64,000 bases of DNA from JBHJHP01 sp042219825 (GTDB lineage Bacteria > Bacteroidota > Bacteroidia > Bacteroidales > UBA5342): positions 248,001 through 312,000 of the forward strand of contig NZ_JBHJHQ010000004.1 in assembly GCF_042219825.1 (NCBI RefSeq), read 5' to 3'. Of the stretch, positions 42,147-50,117 are shown one piece after another. The position numbers were made by a program, and so were the translations under genes. How positions within the stretch are numbered: the first letter of the stretch is position 1; every line of letters begins with the position of its first letter. A model generated the notes under the pieces. It was not told the origin of the DNA and made no database searches. It saw only the letters and a list, made by a program, of their open reading frames with translations.

Positions 42147-44312
42147 TTATTGTTGTGGAAAACCATATCCGTTTGTTATTTTACCTTCAGAAGTAGAAAT
42201 GGTTTGAGCAGTTAAAGGATACATGTAAATTGGTGCTAATCCTTGTTGATACCCACGGAAAACATATGTGGAATATTCGTCTGAGAAATCGGTAAATTCA
42301 CCTGTCTCATCCGGCAATTTGTATCCAACTATGTCTGCTCCCCAGCGTGTTCTTACATAACCATCAGCTTCGAGTTGTGCGGCTTCCGCGCCATTTGGAT
42401 CAATGTATCTGAATAAACCTTTAATGGCGGTATTCGTATTATAGTCACCATTATATTTAGCCCCGATACCTTCACCGCCTACATTTTCCCAATCATTATA
42501 CTGACCTCTCCATCCAGGGAAGAGCAGAGGATTAGATTCATCTGTGCTCTGGGTAGTTAAACGATAACCTAATTCAGTACCAGCATCAACTTCTTTAGTC
42601 CAAACGTAACATGGGAATACGTTGCCATTAGCGAATTCATAATACCCATTTGTTTTAAGTCCCTGTACCATTGCAGCAAGATTTGCTTTAAGGGTTTCGA
42701 TCATTTCCGGCAATTTACCGTTATAAAGCATATCCCATTTGCGGATTCCTTCACCTGCCAGTTCGAACTTTCTTTCGGTAAGAATCGCATCCAAGAGAGC
42801 ATCACCTGATTTACCGTTGATATAAGAATCTACTTTATCTGCCTGTTTATCGGAAGAGAATGCACGACTACGAACTTTTTTCCATTCTTCCTTGGCACCG
42901 GATTCGTCGCCTAATACGGCATCAACTTCTGCCAGTAACAGAATCATATCTGACATATGCATATAAGGATTGTTTACCCCTGATTGGCGTTGTGCCTGAT
43001 AATAAGGTGGGCTCATACGGTTTTCATCCCATTTGTTATTGCCGAAACCACCGTTGGTTTTATTACCAGGTGTAAGGCTTAGTAATGTTTCCCTTCCATT
43101 GCCCTGACTACATGTCACAGCTACTGTAACATCCCGTCTCATGTCGTCAGGATCATAATCGCCGTAGTAAAATGTAGGATGCATTCTGCTTTGTCCATAA
43201 CTTTTACATGGAAAAGCATTGGAGCCACCTCCTCCGGACGGACGACCAAAGGCATATGGACGTTCTGAGTATACGCCCTGTGTTTCAGGGATTTCGTAAA
43301 TAGATTCTGTAGAAACATCCAGATCCAGCATTTGTTGGAATTTATACTGGAATGGATTACCAAATTTTTCACCATTTGCTCCGGTACCCCGAGGGTCTGA
43401 AGTGATCAATTCTGCAGCACCTGGATTATTAACAAGGTCAGTCAGATATTTTTTAGCTTTTTCGTAGAATTTCATATAGTCTGTACGGCGCTCGTAAATT
43501 CCGCCATTGTTTTCAGCACCCATTGTTTCAAACGAAATGGTGTTGCCATCCAGATCATGGTAGAATTCAGCTCCAAGGTCTGTACGACGTGTAGAGTAAC
43601 CGCCTGCAAATAAGCATAAACGTGCAACCAATCCTTCTGCATACGTACGTGTCATTCTTGTTTTTACAGACTGTTCATTTTCACCGGCACGGTACATTAA
43701 TGGAATAACTTTCTCAACTTCTTTTATGTGATATTCCCATATATAATCACGGCAGGTTAAGAAAGAATCAACATCCAGACTTGAAATCTGATTCACAATA
43801 TCACCAAAATAACGGGTTAATTCGTAATAAATAGTAGCCCTTAAACAAACAGCTTGTCCGTAAATATTTGAAAGGTCGGTTGGTGTTTGATTGTCCAGCC
43901 AGTCCTGATAAAAACTGGTTGCTTCATAGTTGGTTATTAATTGATTACAAGTAGCAATAACGTTGTAACCTCTTGTCCATCCTGTTGAACCGATATCAAT
44001 ATTTGCCCAGGCTGAGGTTCCTCCATAATATAAGTTTTCGGGAATGTGACGTTCCTGGTCTGCATATTTCTCAGGATGACGTTCTGCATCTGAGCTACAT
44101 ACACTAAGTTCATAAAACATCCCGTTTGAGTGAATGCGACTGTCTCTCCATACATCATAAGCACCGTCTAACAATGCCAACGCACTGGTTGGATTTGAAA
44201 GTACTTCTTCGAGGGTTATTTCTGAAGGGGAAGATTGCTCGATGTAATCCTTACAGGAGGTACTAATCAGTACAGCACCTATAAATGTGAATATATAAAT
44301 TATCCTTTTCAT
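42147..44312 (-). CDS. SusD/RagB-family outer-membrane glycan-binding lipoprotein
   Basis: A 721-aa lipoprotein (LISTSC, Cys20) of the SusD fold: TPR-like helices with CNQLITNYEATSFYQDW, AVCLRATIYYELTRYFGDIV, YAEGLVARLCLFAGGYS, and the C-terminal HMSDMILLLAEVDAVLGDESGAKEEWKKVR plus ILTERKFELAGEGIRKWDMLYN. It forms the lid of the SusC channel on the cell surface. The length is well above the usual 500-600 residues, with inserts around 340-400 and 570-690, fitting large pectin-type ligands. Its ATG is 27 bp after the susC stop. Confidence 0.93.
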   Translation of the reverse strand: MKRIIYIFTFIGAVLISTSCKDYIEQSSPSEITLEEVLSNPTSALALLDGAYDVWRDSRIHSNGMFYELSVCSSDAERHPEKYADQERHIPENLYYGGTSAWANIDIGSTGWTRGYNVIATCNQLITNYEATSFYQDWLDNQTPTDLSNIYGQAVCLRATIYYELTRYFGDIVNQISSLDVDSFLTCRDYIWEYHIKEVEKVIPLMYRAGENEQSVKTRMTRTYAEGLVARLCLFAGGYSTRRTDLGAEFYHDLDGNTISFETMGAENNGGIYERRTDYMKFYEKAKKYLTDLVNNPGAAELITSDPRGTGANGEKFGNPFQYKFQQMLDLDVSTESIYEIPETQGVYSERPYAFGRPSGGGGSNAFPCKSYGQSRMHPTFYYGDYDPDDMRRDVTVAVTCSQGNGRETLLSLTPGNKTNGGFGNNKWDENRMSPPYYQAQRQSGVNNPYMHMSDMILLLAEVDAVLGDESGAKEEWKKVRSRAFSSDKQADKVDSYINGKSGDALLDAILTERKFELAGEGIRKWDMLYNGKLPEMIETLKANLAAMVQGLKTNGYYEFANGNVFPCYVWTKEVDAGTELGYRLTTQSTDESNPLLFPGWRGQYNDWENVGGEGIGAKYNGDYNTNTAIKGLFRYIDPNGAEAAQLEADGYVRTRWGADIVGYKLPDETGEFTDFSDEYSTYVFRGYQQGLAPIYMYPLTAQTISTSEGKITNGYGFPQQ

Positions 44313-44339
44313 ATGTATTATAAATTTTCTCAGTTAAAA

Positions 44340-47300
44340 TTAAAAATCAACATTTACACCAAATGTATATGTTCTGGCTCTTGGATATGCACCGAAATCA
44401 AGGCCCGGTGTAGCATAAGACCCCTTGCTCTCATTTGCATTTACTTCCGGGTCAAGACCTGAATATCCAGTAACTGTTAGTAAGTTTCCACCGGTAAAAT
44501 AAACCCTTAACCTGTCAATGGCAACTTTTTTAGTCAAACTCTTTGGTAAGGTATATCCTAACGTTAATGTATTCAAACGTAAATAATCCGATTTTTCAAT
44601 CCATTCAGACAGAACCAGACCGAATTCATGGTATGGTGTATGATATAATGCATTGGCATTTAACGCATTCAAATTATCAGGATCTGTTACAGGAATAAGG
44701 TCACCGGAACCATCAATATCATAATATCTGTAAGTATCCTTTACAAAATTTAAACTGTTTGAACCGAATGTGTAGTCTTTTCTACCTGTTGTATTTAAGA
44801 GTTTTGCCACGTTATAAACATGACCACCTAACGCATATACAAAATTAGTAGTAAAGTCGATACCTTTATAGCGTACATTTAATCCAAATCCACCTGTATG
44901 ACGAGGTATCATTTCACCTAGTATAGTTGCATCGTCCGGAGTGATTACACCGTCACCATTTGTATCCTTAATTTTTAAAGCGCCTGGGAACACCTTAGTA
45001 CCAATATCTACTGCAGTTCCGGTTGAGTCCATGCGTACAACATTAAAAGGATTAGGATAATTACCAATTTCGTTAAAATTATCGTAATAAGGTACACCGT
45101 CTTTCAGTGTATACTCACCGGTATTGCTATCATAGTTGAAATCATCCGGGCTGTAATAACCGTCATAGACATATCCCTGGATTGTTCCCAATGGAGTTCC
45201 TTCTTTAAACAGGAATTCTTTTCTGGGATATGTTGAGGTTGAATTCCAGTCAGTACCGTAATCTGTTACGACACCTTCTTTCAGTTTCTCGATATTATTT
45301 TTGTTGTAATTATAAGTAGCATTTACACTAATGGTAAGATCTTTATTGCGTACAATATCTGTATTGAATGAGATTTCCACACCTTTATTCGATGTATTGC
45401 CTAAATTCTCCCATTTATAATCATACCCGCTTGACTGTTGTGTTGGTACCTGACCTAATAAGTCAATTGAATTGTTTGAATATACTTCAACTGTACCGTA
45501 GATACGGCCATTAAATACACTGTAATCAACACCCAAATTTCTTGAGATAGTGGTCTCCCATTTCAAGTTATTGTTAGGATAAATACCATTGGACACATAA
45601 GTGATATTGCCGTTGGCATCAAAGCTTGGAGAATAAAGAGCATGCCAGGCATCATAAGGAATATTGTCGTTTCCTGATGAACCATAGGAAATACGAAGTT
45701 TCAAATTGTCAAGCCATCCTCTGGTAGACTCCAGGAATGGTTCATCGGATGCACGCCAGGCAAAAGCTCCGGAGGGGAAAGTACCTGTTCCGAATCTCGG
45801 TGCAAAATTAGATGAAACATCAGTCCTTACGGCTGCCGTAAATAAATATCTGCCTTTATAATCATAATTTAAACGGCCGAAGTATGAATATGCAGCTGAA
45901 GCAACATTGAAATTATTGTAAAAATCAAAGTTTTGCTTTTGGATCGGATACAATCCAGACGCTTCATCATACGATGATAAATCCGCAAACTGCATTCTTG
46001 CCATAGTTGTCTGGAAATCATAATCTGCGGGATAACTTTGTCCAAAGATGCGTGATGTTTTACTTTGTGATTTTGAAATCTCAAAACCTGCCAGTAATTT
46101 TAAGCTATGTTCTCCAAGACCCTGAACTTCCCAGTTAACTGTTGTAAACGATCTGTAGGCAGTTGACCGGTATAAATCAAGTCTGGCCCGACGGTCAGTA
46201 ACCAGATTGTCGGCATTTGGAATTGCAATACCCGCATTATAATACTGATTTTCTGAATACCGGTTCGAACCATTAATTTCAGATCTGAAGGTCAGTCCGT
46301 TAATAATCTCCCAGTTAATATAAGCAGATCCTCTGAACCGTTGAAGGTTTCTGATATCTTCTACATTGGTTGTAAGTACGTAAGGGTCATAAGTTGGATC
46401 CACATTAACGTCACCATTACCAAACCCTGAAGGGATAGGATCATACTGTCCCAGCGGATTGTCAATTGGTCTGAAACGGTATGCAGAAGATAAAATTGAT
46501 CCTGAACCGTTAGACGTACTCTCGTTACCTTCCTGACGGGTTTGAACATAATTTAAGTTAAAACCAATTTTAACCTTCTTATATAATTCATGTTCCAGTT
46601 TTAGCTGAAGATTATGACGCTGGTAACCAGATTTAATTTTTATCCCGTCGTCTTTTATCATATTGGCATTAACAGCAAGAGTTGTTTTTTCAGTTGCTGT
46701 TGAAACACTAAGGTTGTGTTCGTTTGTCAACCAGCCACTTCTTAAAAGGTCATTTGTATAATCATGTATAGGAACGTTTGCATAATCATTCCACGCTTCA
46801 ATACCTGAATGCCCCAGTGAATTTACATTAGCTGTTCCTAAACCATAATATAAGGCAAAATCGTCACCCCAGCTTTGCTGCATGGCTGTCATATAGCTCC
46901 ACTGATTTAACAGATAATCCTGTGTGTTCAGCGGTACAAGTTGTTTAGCGATGTCTTTTGATTGCATGTAACCACTATATGATATTTTTGTGGTGCCTTT
47001 TGCAGTTTTTAATCCTTTTGTCGTAACCAGTATTACACCGTTTGCACCGTTTGCACCATAGATAGCTGTTGATGCAGCATCTTTAAGTACATCGATGGAT
47101 TCTATCTGATCGGCAGGTATTTCATTTAATGAAACACCCTGGATGCCGTCTACTACAACTAAAGGATCATTGGATTGTGTAATGGAACCTCCTCCACGGA
47201 TTCGAATCTTAATATTAGCTCCCGGACGTCCGTCCTGTGCTGTTACTGCTACTCCGGAAAGTTTGCCCTGCATAGCCTGAGCAACATTTGCTACCGGAGT

Positions 47301-47732
47301 TTCTATTAATTCATCTGTTTTAATGGAAGAAACAGCGCCGGTTAAATCGCGTTTAGTTGTTACGCCATAACCAATGGCTATAACTTCATCCAGGCCAATA
47401 CTGGATTCTTCCAGTTTTACGTTAATTGTTGATTGTCCTGTAAATGGAATTTCCATAGTTTGCATTCCAATGAAGGAGTAAACAATAGTTTCGGTGCCTT
47501 CAGGGACATTAAATGTATAATTTCCGTCAATATCCGTTATAACACCTGTTCCAGTTCCTTTGGCTACGACATTAACACCAGGCAACGGATCACCGGTTTT
47601 AGAGTCAGTAACCTTACCTTTTACTGTTTGGGTTTGTGCAAAAACGCCAAACGTTGTAATTAAAAGTGCTGCAATTGTAACCGCAACCTTTCGGGATATA
47701 TACAACCCGGGTTGCAAAAGGGATTTTTTCAT
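44340..47732 (-). CDS. SusC/RagA-family TonB-linked outer-membrane glycan transporter
   Basis: A 1130-aa receptor: signal peptide (MKKSLLQPGLYISRKV..., cleaved after FAQ), CarboxypepD_reg-like domain (QTVKGKVTDSKTGDPLPGVN..., about 35-110), SusC signature and plug (SIKTDELIETPVANVAQ...IKIRIRGGGSITQSNDPLVVVDG, about 120-235) and a large barrel ending TYTFGVNVDF. I place the start at the ATG 47732 because it begins the signal peptide; an ATG four codons upstream (47744) is the alternative. It imports oligosaccharides with TonB energy, paired with the adjacent SusD. A long leader and a candidate promoter lie upstream. Confidence 0.95.
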   Translation of the reverse strand: MKKSLLQPGLYISRKVAVTIAALLITTFGVFAQTQTVKGKVTDSKTGDPLPGVNVVAKGTGTGVITDIDGNYTFNVPEGTETIVYSFIGMQTMEIPFTGQSTINVKLEESSIGLDEVIAIGYGVTTKRDLTGAVSSIKTDELIETPVANVAQAMQGKLSGVAVTAQDGRPGANIKIRIRGGGSITQSNDPLVVVDGIQGVSLNEIPADQIESIDVLKDAASTAIYGANGANGVILVTTKGLKTAKGTTKISYSGYMQSKDIAKQLVPLNTQDYLLNQWSYMTAMQQSWGDDFALYYGLGTANVNSLGHSGIEAWNDYANVPIHDYTNDLLRSGWLTNEHNLSVSTATEKTTLAVNANMIKDDGIKIKSGYQRHNLQLKLEHELYKKVKIGFNLNYVQTRQEGNESTSNGSGSILSSAYRFRPIDNPLGQYDPIPSGFGNGDVNVDPTYDPYVLTTNVEDIRNLQRFRGSAYINWEIINGLTFRSEINGSNRYSENQYYNAGIAIPNADNLVTDRRARLDLYRSTAYRSFTTVNWEVQGLGEHSLKLLAGFEISKSQSKTSRIFGQSYPADYDFQTTMARMQFADLSSYDEASGLYPIQKQNFDFYNNFNVASAAYSYFGRLNYDYKGRYLFTAAVRTDVSSNFAPRFGTGTFPSGAFAWRASDEPFLESTRGWLDNLKLRISYGSSGNDNIPYDAWHALYSPSFDANGNITYVSNGIYPNNNLKWETTISRNLGVDYSVFNGRIYGTVEVYSNNSIDLLGQVPTQQSSGYDYKWENLGNTSNKGVEISFNTDIVRNKDLTISVNATYNYNKNNIEKLKEGVVTDYGTDWNSTSTYPRKEFLFKEGTPLGTIQGYVYDGYYSPDDFNYDSNTGEYTLKDGVPYYDNFNEIGNYPNPFNVVRMDSTGTAVDIGTKVFPGALKIKDTNGDGVITPDDATILGEMIPRHTGGFGLNVRYKGIDFTTNFVYALGGHVYNVAKLLNTTGRKDYTFGSNSLNFVKDTYRYYDIDGSGDLIPVTDPDNLNALNANALYHTPYHEFGLVLSEWIEKSDYLRLNTLTLGYTLPKSLTKKVAIDRLRVYFTGGNLLTVTGYSGLDPEVNANESKGSYATPGLDFGAYPRARTYTFGVNVDF

Positions 47733-47840
47733 AAAATTTGCCATACTTTTTTAGTTAAGTAAATTATAATTGTTTCAATCTTAATATTTGATTCGCTTTT
47801 TTGTCGCAGAGTTTTGAGGTTCGTATCTCATATGTTGATA

Positions 47841-47871
47841 CAAATTAGTGTGGTTTTTTTCTTGTTCTCAA
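47841..47871 (-). promoter_or_regulatory. Candidate susC promoter
   Basis: Minus-strand TAATTTG (47847 to 47841, one base shorter than TAnnTTTG) with TTG (47871 to 47869) 21 nt upstream. It would give a leader of about 100 nt. The rest of the 386-bp region shows only the inverted repeat at 47896-47919. Confidence 0.35.
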
Positions 47872-47895
47872 TAAAAGCAGTTTTTCAATATACGA

Positions 47896-47919
47896 AATTG
47901 TTAAAAAAAATTAACAATT
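47896..47919. promoter_or_regulatory. Inverted repeat upstream of the susC promoter
   Basis: Perfect 9-bp arms AATTGTTAA and TTAACAATT separated by six A. Located about 25 bp upstream of the candidate susC -33 box, where an activator would bind. AT-rich, so chance is not excluded. Confidence 0.35.
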
Positions 47920-48130
47920 AATAGTGTTTTTATATCTATTATAGGGATTATTTTCCCAAAAAGCGGGCTATAATTTACATAAGCATGATCGTCCTACTGT
48001 TTTACGAATAGTCTTATTTCGGCTATCTGAAATTTATCATTCGTTCTTTCAGGAGTTTAGTTGATCCGGAAATATCTTGATTTTGATTTTTGTTTTTTCT
48101 GCCCTAAATTTCCGTTCAAAATAATACTAA

Positions 48131-49603
48131 ATGACTTTTGTTTTTATTCTCTATCTGGTATTGTTAATTTTTATTGTTGCGTGGTCTGCCCGGAAATCCA
48201 AATCAAATACCGATTTTGTGATAGGTGGCCATAAATTATCGGGATACTCCCTAGCGCTCTCAGAACGTGCCACAGGTGAATCTGCCTGGTTGCTTCTTGG
48301 GTTAACAGGTCATGCTTATGCCGAAGGTATAGCTGCAGTCTGGGTTGCTGTAGGATGTGTGGCAGGAATTCTGTTCATCTGGTTTTTTATGGCTCAGCCA
48401 CTCAGAGAAATGCAGCAGAAAACATCCGCACTTACCGTTTCTTCATTGTTTACACATAGATTCAGGAACCATCATAAAAGCATTACCATAATTACATCTG
48501 TGATTATTATCTTCTTTTTCATGTTATACATTGCTTCTCAGTTTTCAGGAGCTGGAAAAATATTCAATAATACATTTGGTATTGATCCTGTATGGGGTAT
48601 GGTTTTGGGTTCATTACTCGTAACTGTTTATACTATGTTGGGAGGTTTTATAACAGTAGTGGCAACAGATGCGTTTCAGGCCATATTAATGGCAATAACC
48701 TGTATTGTATTGCCCGGTGTTGCTATTGTAATTGCTCAGAATAATGGGGTGGATTTATCAGGATTATTTACTACAATCCCAGAGTCTTATTCACAATCCG
48801 GAGGAGCAGGGATCTTCTCATTTCTGTTGATTGTTAATGGGCTAAGCTGGGCATTCGGATATACAGGCCAACCACAATTGCTTACGCGAATGATGGCCCT
48901 GCGGAACAGGAAGGAAACTTTACAGGGCAGGAGAGTGGCTGTTATCTGGACCACATTGGCATATGGTGGAGCATTTATGATTGGTTTGATGGGATATAAG
49001 ATGGTACAGGCCGGTTTGCTTGGCAATGCAGCAGCATCTTTAGCTGAAGATGCCGAAAAAATTATGCCGACAATGGTTATGTTGCTCCTGAATCCGATAT
49101 TGGCAGGTATATTATTGTCAGGAGCCATAAGTGCAATGATGTCAACTGCTTCATCACAATTAATGGTGGCATCCACAGCCATAAGTGAAGATCTTGTTGA
49201 GAGCCTGAAAAGAAAGAAGTTTTCGCAAAAACAAAAATTGCTGATTAATAGGATTCTGGTAATTGTGGTGGGGATTGTTGCATTTGGTTTTGCAATTTCA
49301 ATGGAAGAAACGGTTTACGGACTGGTCTCCTATGCGTGGTCGGGTATTGGAGCATCTTTTGGACCTGCTGTTTTATTGCTTCTGTTCTGGAAACGGTTTT
49401 CGGTTTTCGGATTGTACGGTTCATTAGTCGGCGGAACATTATCAGCCATTGTATGGAAAACATGGTTGACTGATCCAACCGGAATTTCGGAAAGACTGGT
49501 AAGTTATCTCATGGCTTTTACGCTAGCCGTTTCTCTATCACTTTTATTTCCTTCAAAAATACAGAATCAGAACTGCAAAAACAGATCAAATGAGGTTTTT
49601 TAG
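48131..49603 (+). CDS. Sodium/solute symporter (SSS family, PutP-like)
   Basis: A 490-aa transporter with about 12-13 membrane segments. Family features: ARKSKSNTDFVIGGHKLSGYSLALSERATGESAWLLLGLTGHAYAEG at the N-terminus, TMLGGFITVVATDAFQAILM (SSS signature), GQPQLLTRMMALRN and the sodium-site region ISAMMSTASSQLMVASTAISEDL. The closest named relatives are sodium/proline symporters. Divergent from the susC operon, so uptake of a breakdown product (such as a uronate) is possible but the sequence favours PutP. Confidence 0.85.
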   Translation: MTFVFILYLVLLIFIVAWSARKSKSNTDFVIGGHKLSGYSLALSERATGESAWLLLGLTGHAYAEGIAAVWVAVGCVAGILFIWFFMAQPLREMQQKTSALTVSSLFTHRFRNHHKSITIITSVIIIFFFMLYIASQFSGAGKIFNNTFGIDPVWGMVLGSLLVTVYTMLGGFITVVATDAFQAILMAITCIVLPGVAIVIAQNNGVDLSGLFTTIPESYSQSGGAGIFSFLLIVNGLSWAFGYTGQPQLLTRMMALRNRKETLQGRRVAVIWTTLAYGGAFMIGLMGYKMVQAGLLGNAAASLAEDAEKIMPTMVMLLLNPILAGILLSGAISAMMSTASSQLMVASTAISEDLVESLKRKKFSQKQKLLINRILVIVVGIVAFGFAISMEETVYGLVSYAWSGIGASFGPAVLLLLFWKRFSVFGLYGSLVGGTLSAIVWKTWLTDPTGISERLVSYLMAFTLAVSLSLLFPSKIQNQNCKNRSNEVF

Positions 49604-49654
49604 TAAAAATAAAAAGCTCGCCTTCGTACCGGTTATCCGGTGACTTCGGCGAGC
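49604..49654 (-). terminator. Terminator of tRNA-Asp
   Basis: On the minus strand GCTCGCC (49654-49648) pairs with GGCGAGC (49622-49616), with an inner ACCGG/CCGGT stem, and a T tract TTTTTATTTTT follows. An alternative stem (CGCCTTCG with CGAAGGCG) overlaps the first. It also faces the end of the symporter gene. Confidence 0.7.
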
Positions 49655-49659
49655 GAAGG

Positions 49660-49733
49660 CGGTCTGGACGGGACTCGAACCCGCGACCCCATGCGTGACA
49701 GGCATGTATTCTAACCAACTGAACTACCAAACC
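49660..49733 (-). tRNA. tRNA-Asp (anticodon GTC)
   Basis: A 74-nt cloverleaf. Acceptor GGTTTGG pairs with CCAGACC (one G-T pair), discriminator G73. D arm GTTCAGTTGGTTAGAAT, anticodon stem CATGC/GCATG with loop CTGTCAC (anticodon GTC), T arm GCGGG-TTCGAGT-CCCGT. CCA is not encoded. The discriminator G and anticodon both fit aspartate. Confidence 0.95.
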
Positions 49734-49785
49734 AAAAATGTTGATCAATCGCTTTATTGATCAGCCCTTATTGTTAAAGGCGGTG

Positions 49786-49815
49786 CAAATATACAACAAG
49801 AATTTATTTTTGCAA
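49786..49815 (-). promoter_or_regulatory. tRNA-Asp promoter
   Basis: Minus-strand TATATTTG (49793 to 49786) with TTG (49815 to 49813) 19 nt upstream. The leader of about 45 nt contains an 8-bp hairpin (TGATCAAT/ATTGATCA). Confidence 0.6.
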
Positions 49816-49882
49816 TGGTTCAAAAAAAAAAAATCCAAACTTTTTTCAATTTGTAAAAAATCAGGATTTAAATTAAAAGCAC

Positions 49883-49969
49883 AAAAAAATTAAGGGGTGG
49901 TGGCCCACCCCTTAACCATAACCTATTAACCTAATATAACCTTATGAAAAAGCCTAATTGTGCTTTTGC
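49883..49969 (-). ncRNA. Candidate short terminated RNA B
   Basis: On the minus strand a TACCTTTG box (49981-49974) is followed by about 86 nt ending in an 11-bp hairpin (49890-49900 with 49905-49915, core AAGGGGTGG/CCACCCCTT, loop of 4) and a run of seven T (49889 to 49883). The RNA would contain CUUUUUCAUAAGG and three AGGUUA copies. Layout and length match candidate A at 33.8 kb. It ends before the tRNA-Asp promoter. No protein frame of note. Confidence 0.45.
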
Positions 49970-49973
49970 TCTA

Positions 49974-49981
49974 CAAAGGTA
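49974..49981 (-). promoter_or_regulatory. -7 box of candidate RNA B
   Basis: TACCTTTG matches TAnnTTTG. The -33 position holds only a T run (TTTTTTAACG), so this promoter is weaker by sequence than that of candidate A. Confidence 0.4.
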
Positions 49982-50067
49982 ATTGATGATAGCGTTAAAA
50001 AATAATCATTGAATTTAATAATTATTAATTGCTGCAGGAATTTTGTTAATAAGTATGCAGAAGTGAT

Positions 50068-50099
50068 TTTGCCTTCCACATGTCAAGGTATTAAATTTG
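50068..50099 (+). promoter_or_regulatory. uvrD promoter
   Basis: TTTG at 50068-50071 and TAAATTTG at 50092-50099 with a 20-nt spacer, a full match to the Bacteroidota promoter. Predicted start near 50104, about 14 nt before the GTG start codon, which supports that start. Confidence 0.65.
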
Positions 50100-50117
50100 A
50101 GGTTTTAATCCTGTAAA

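Noticed and set aside
42860..43075. Plus-strand frame inside susD
   Set aside because: Antisense shadow of a well-supported SusD gene, with no independent signals.
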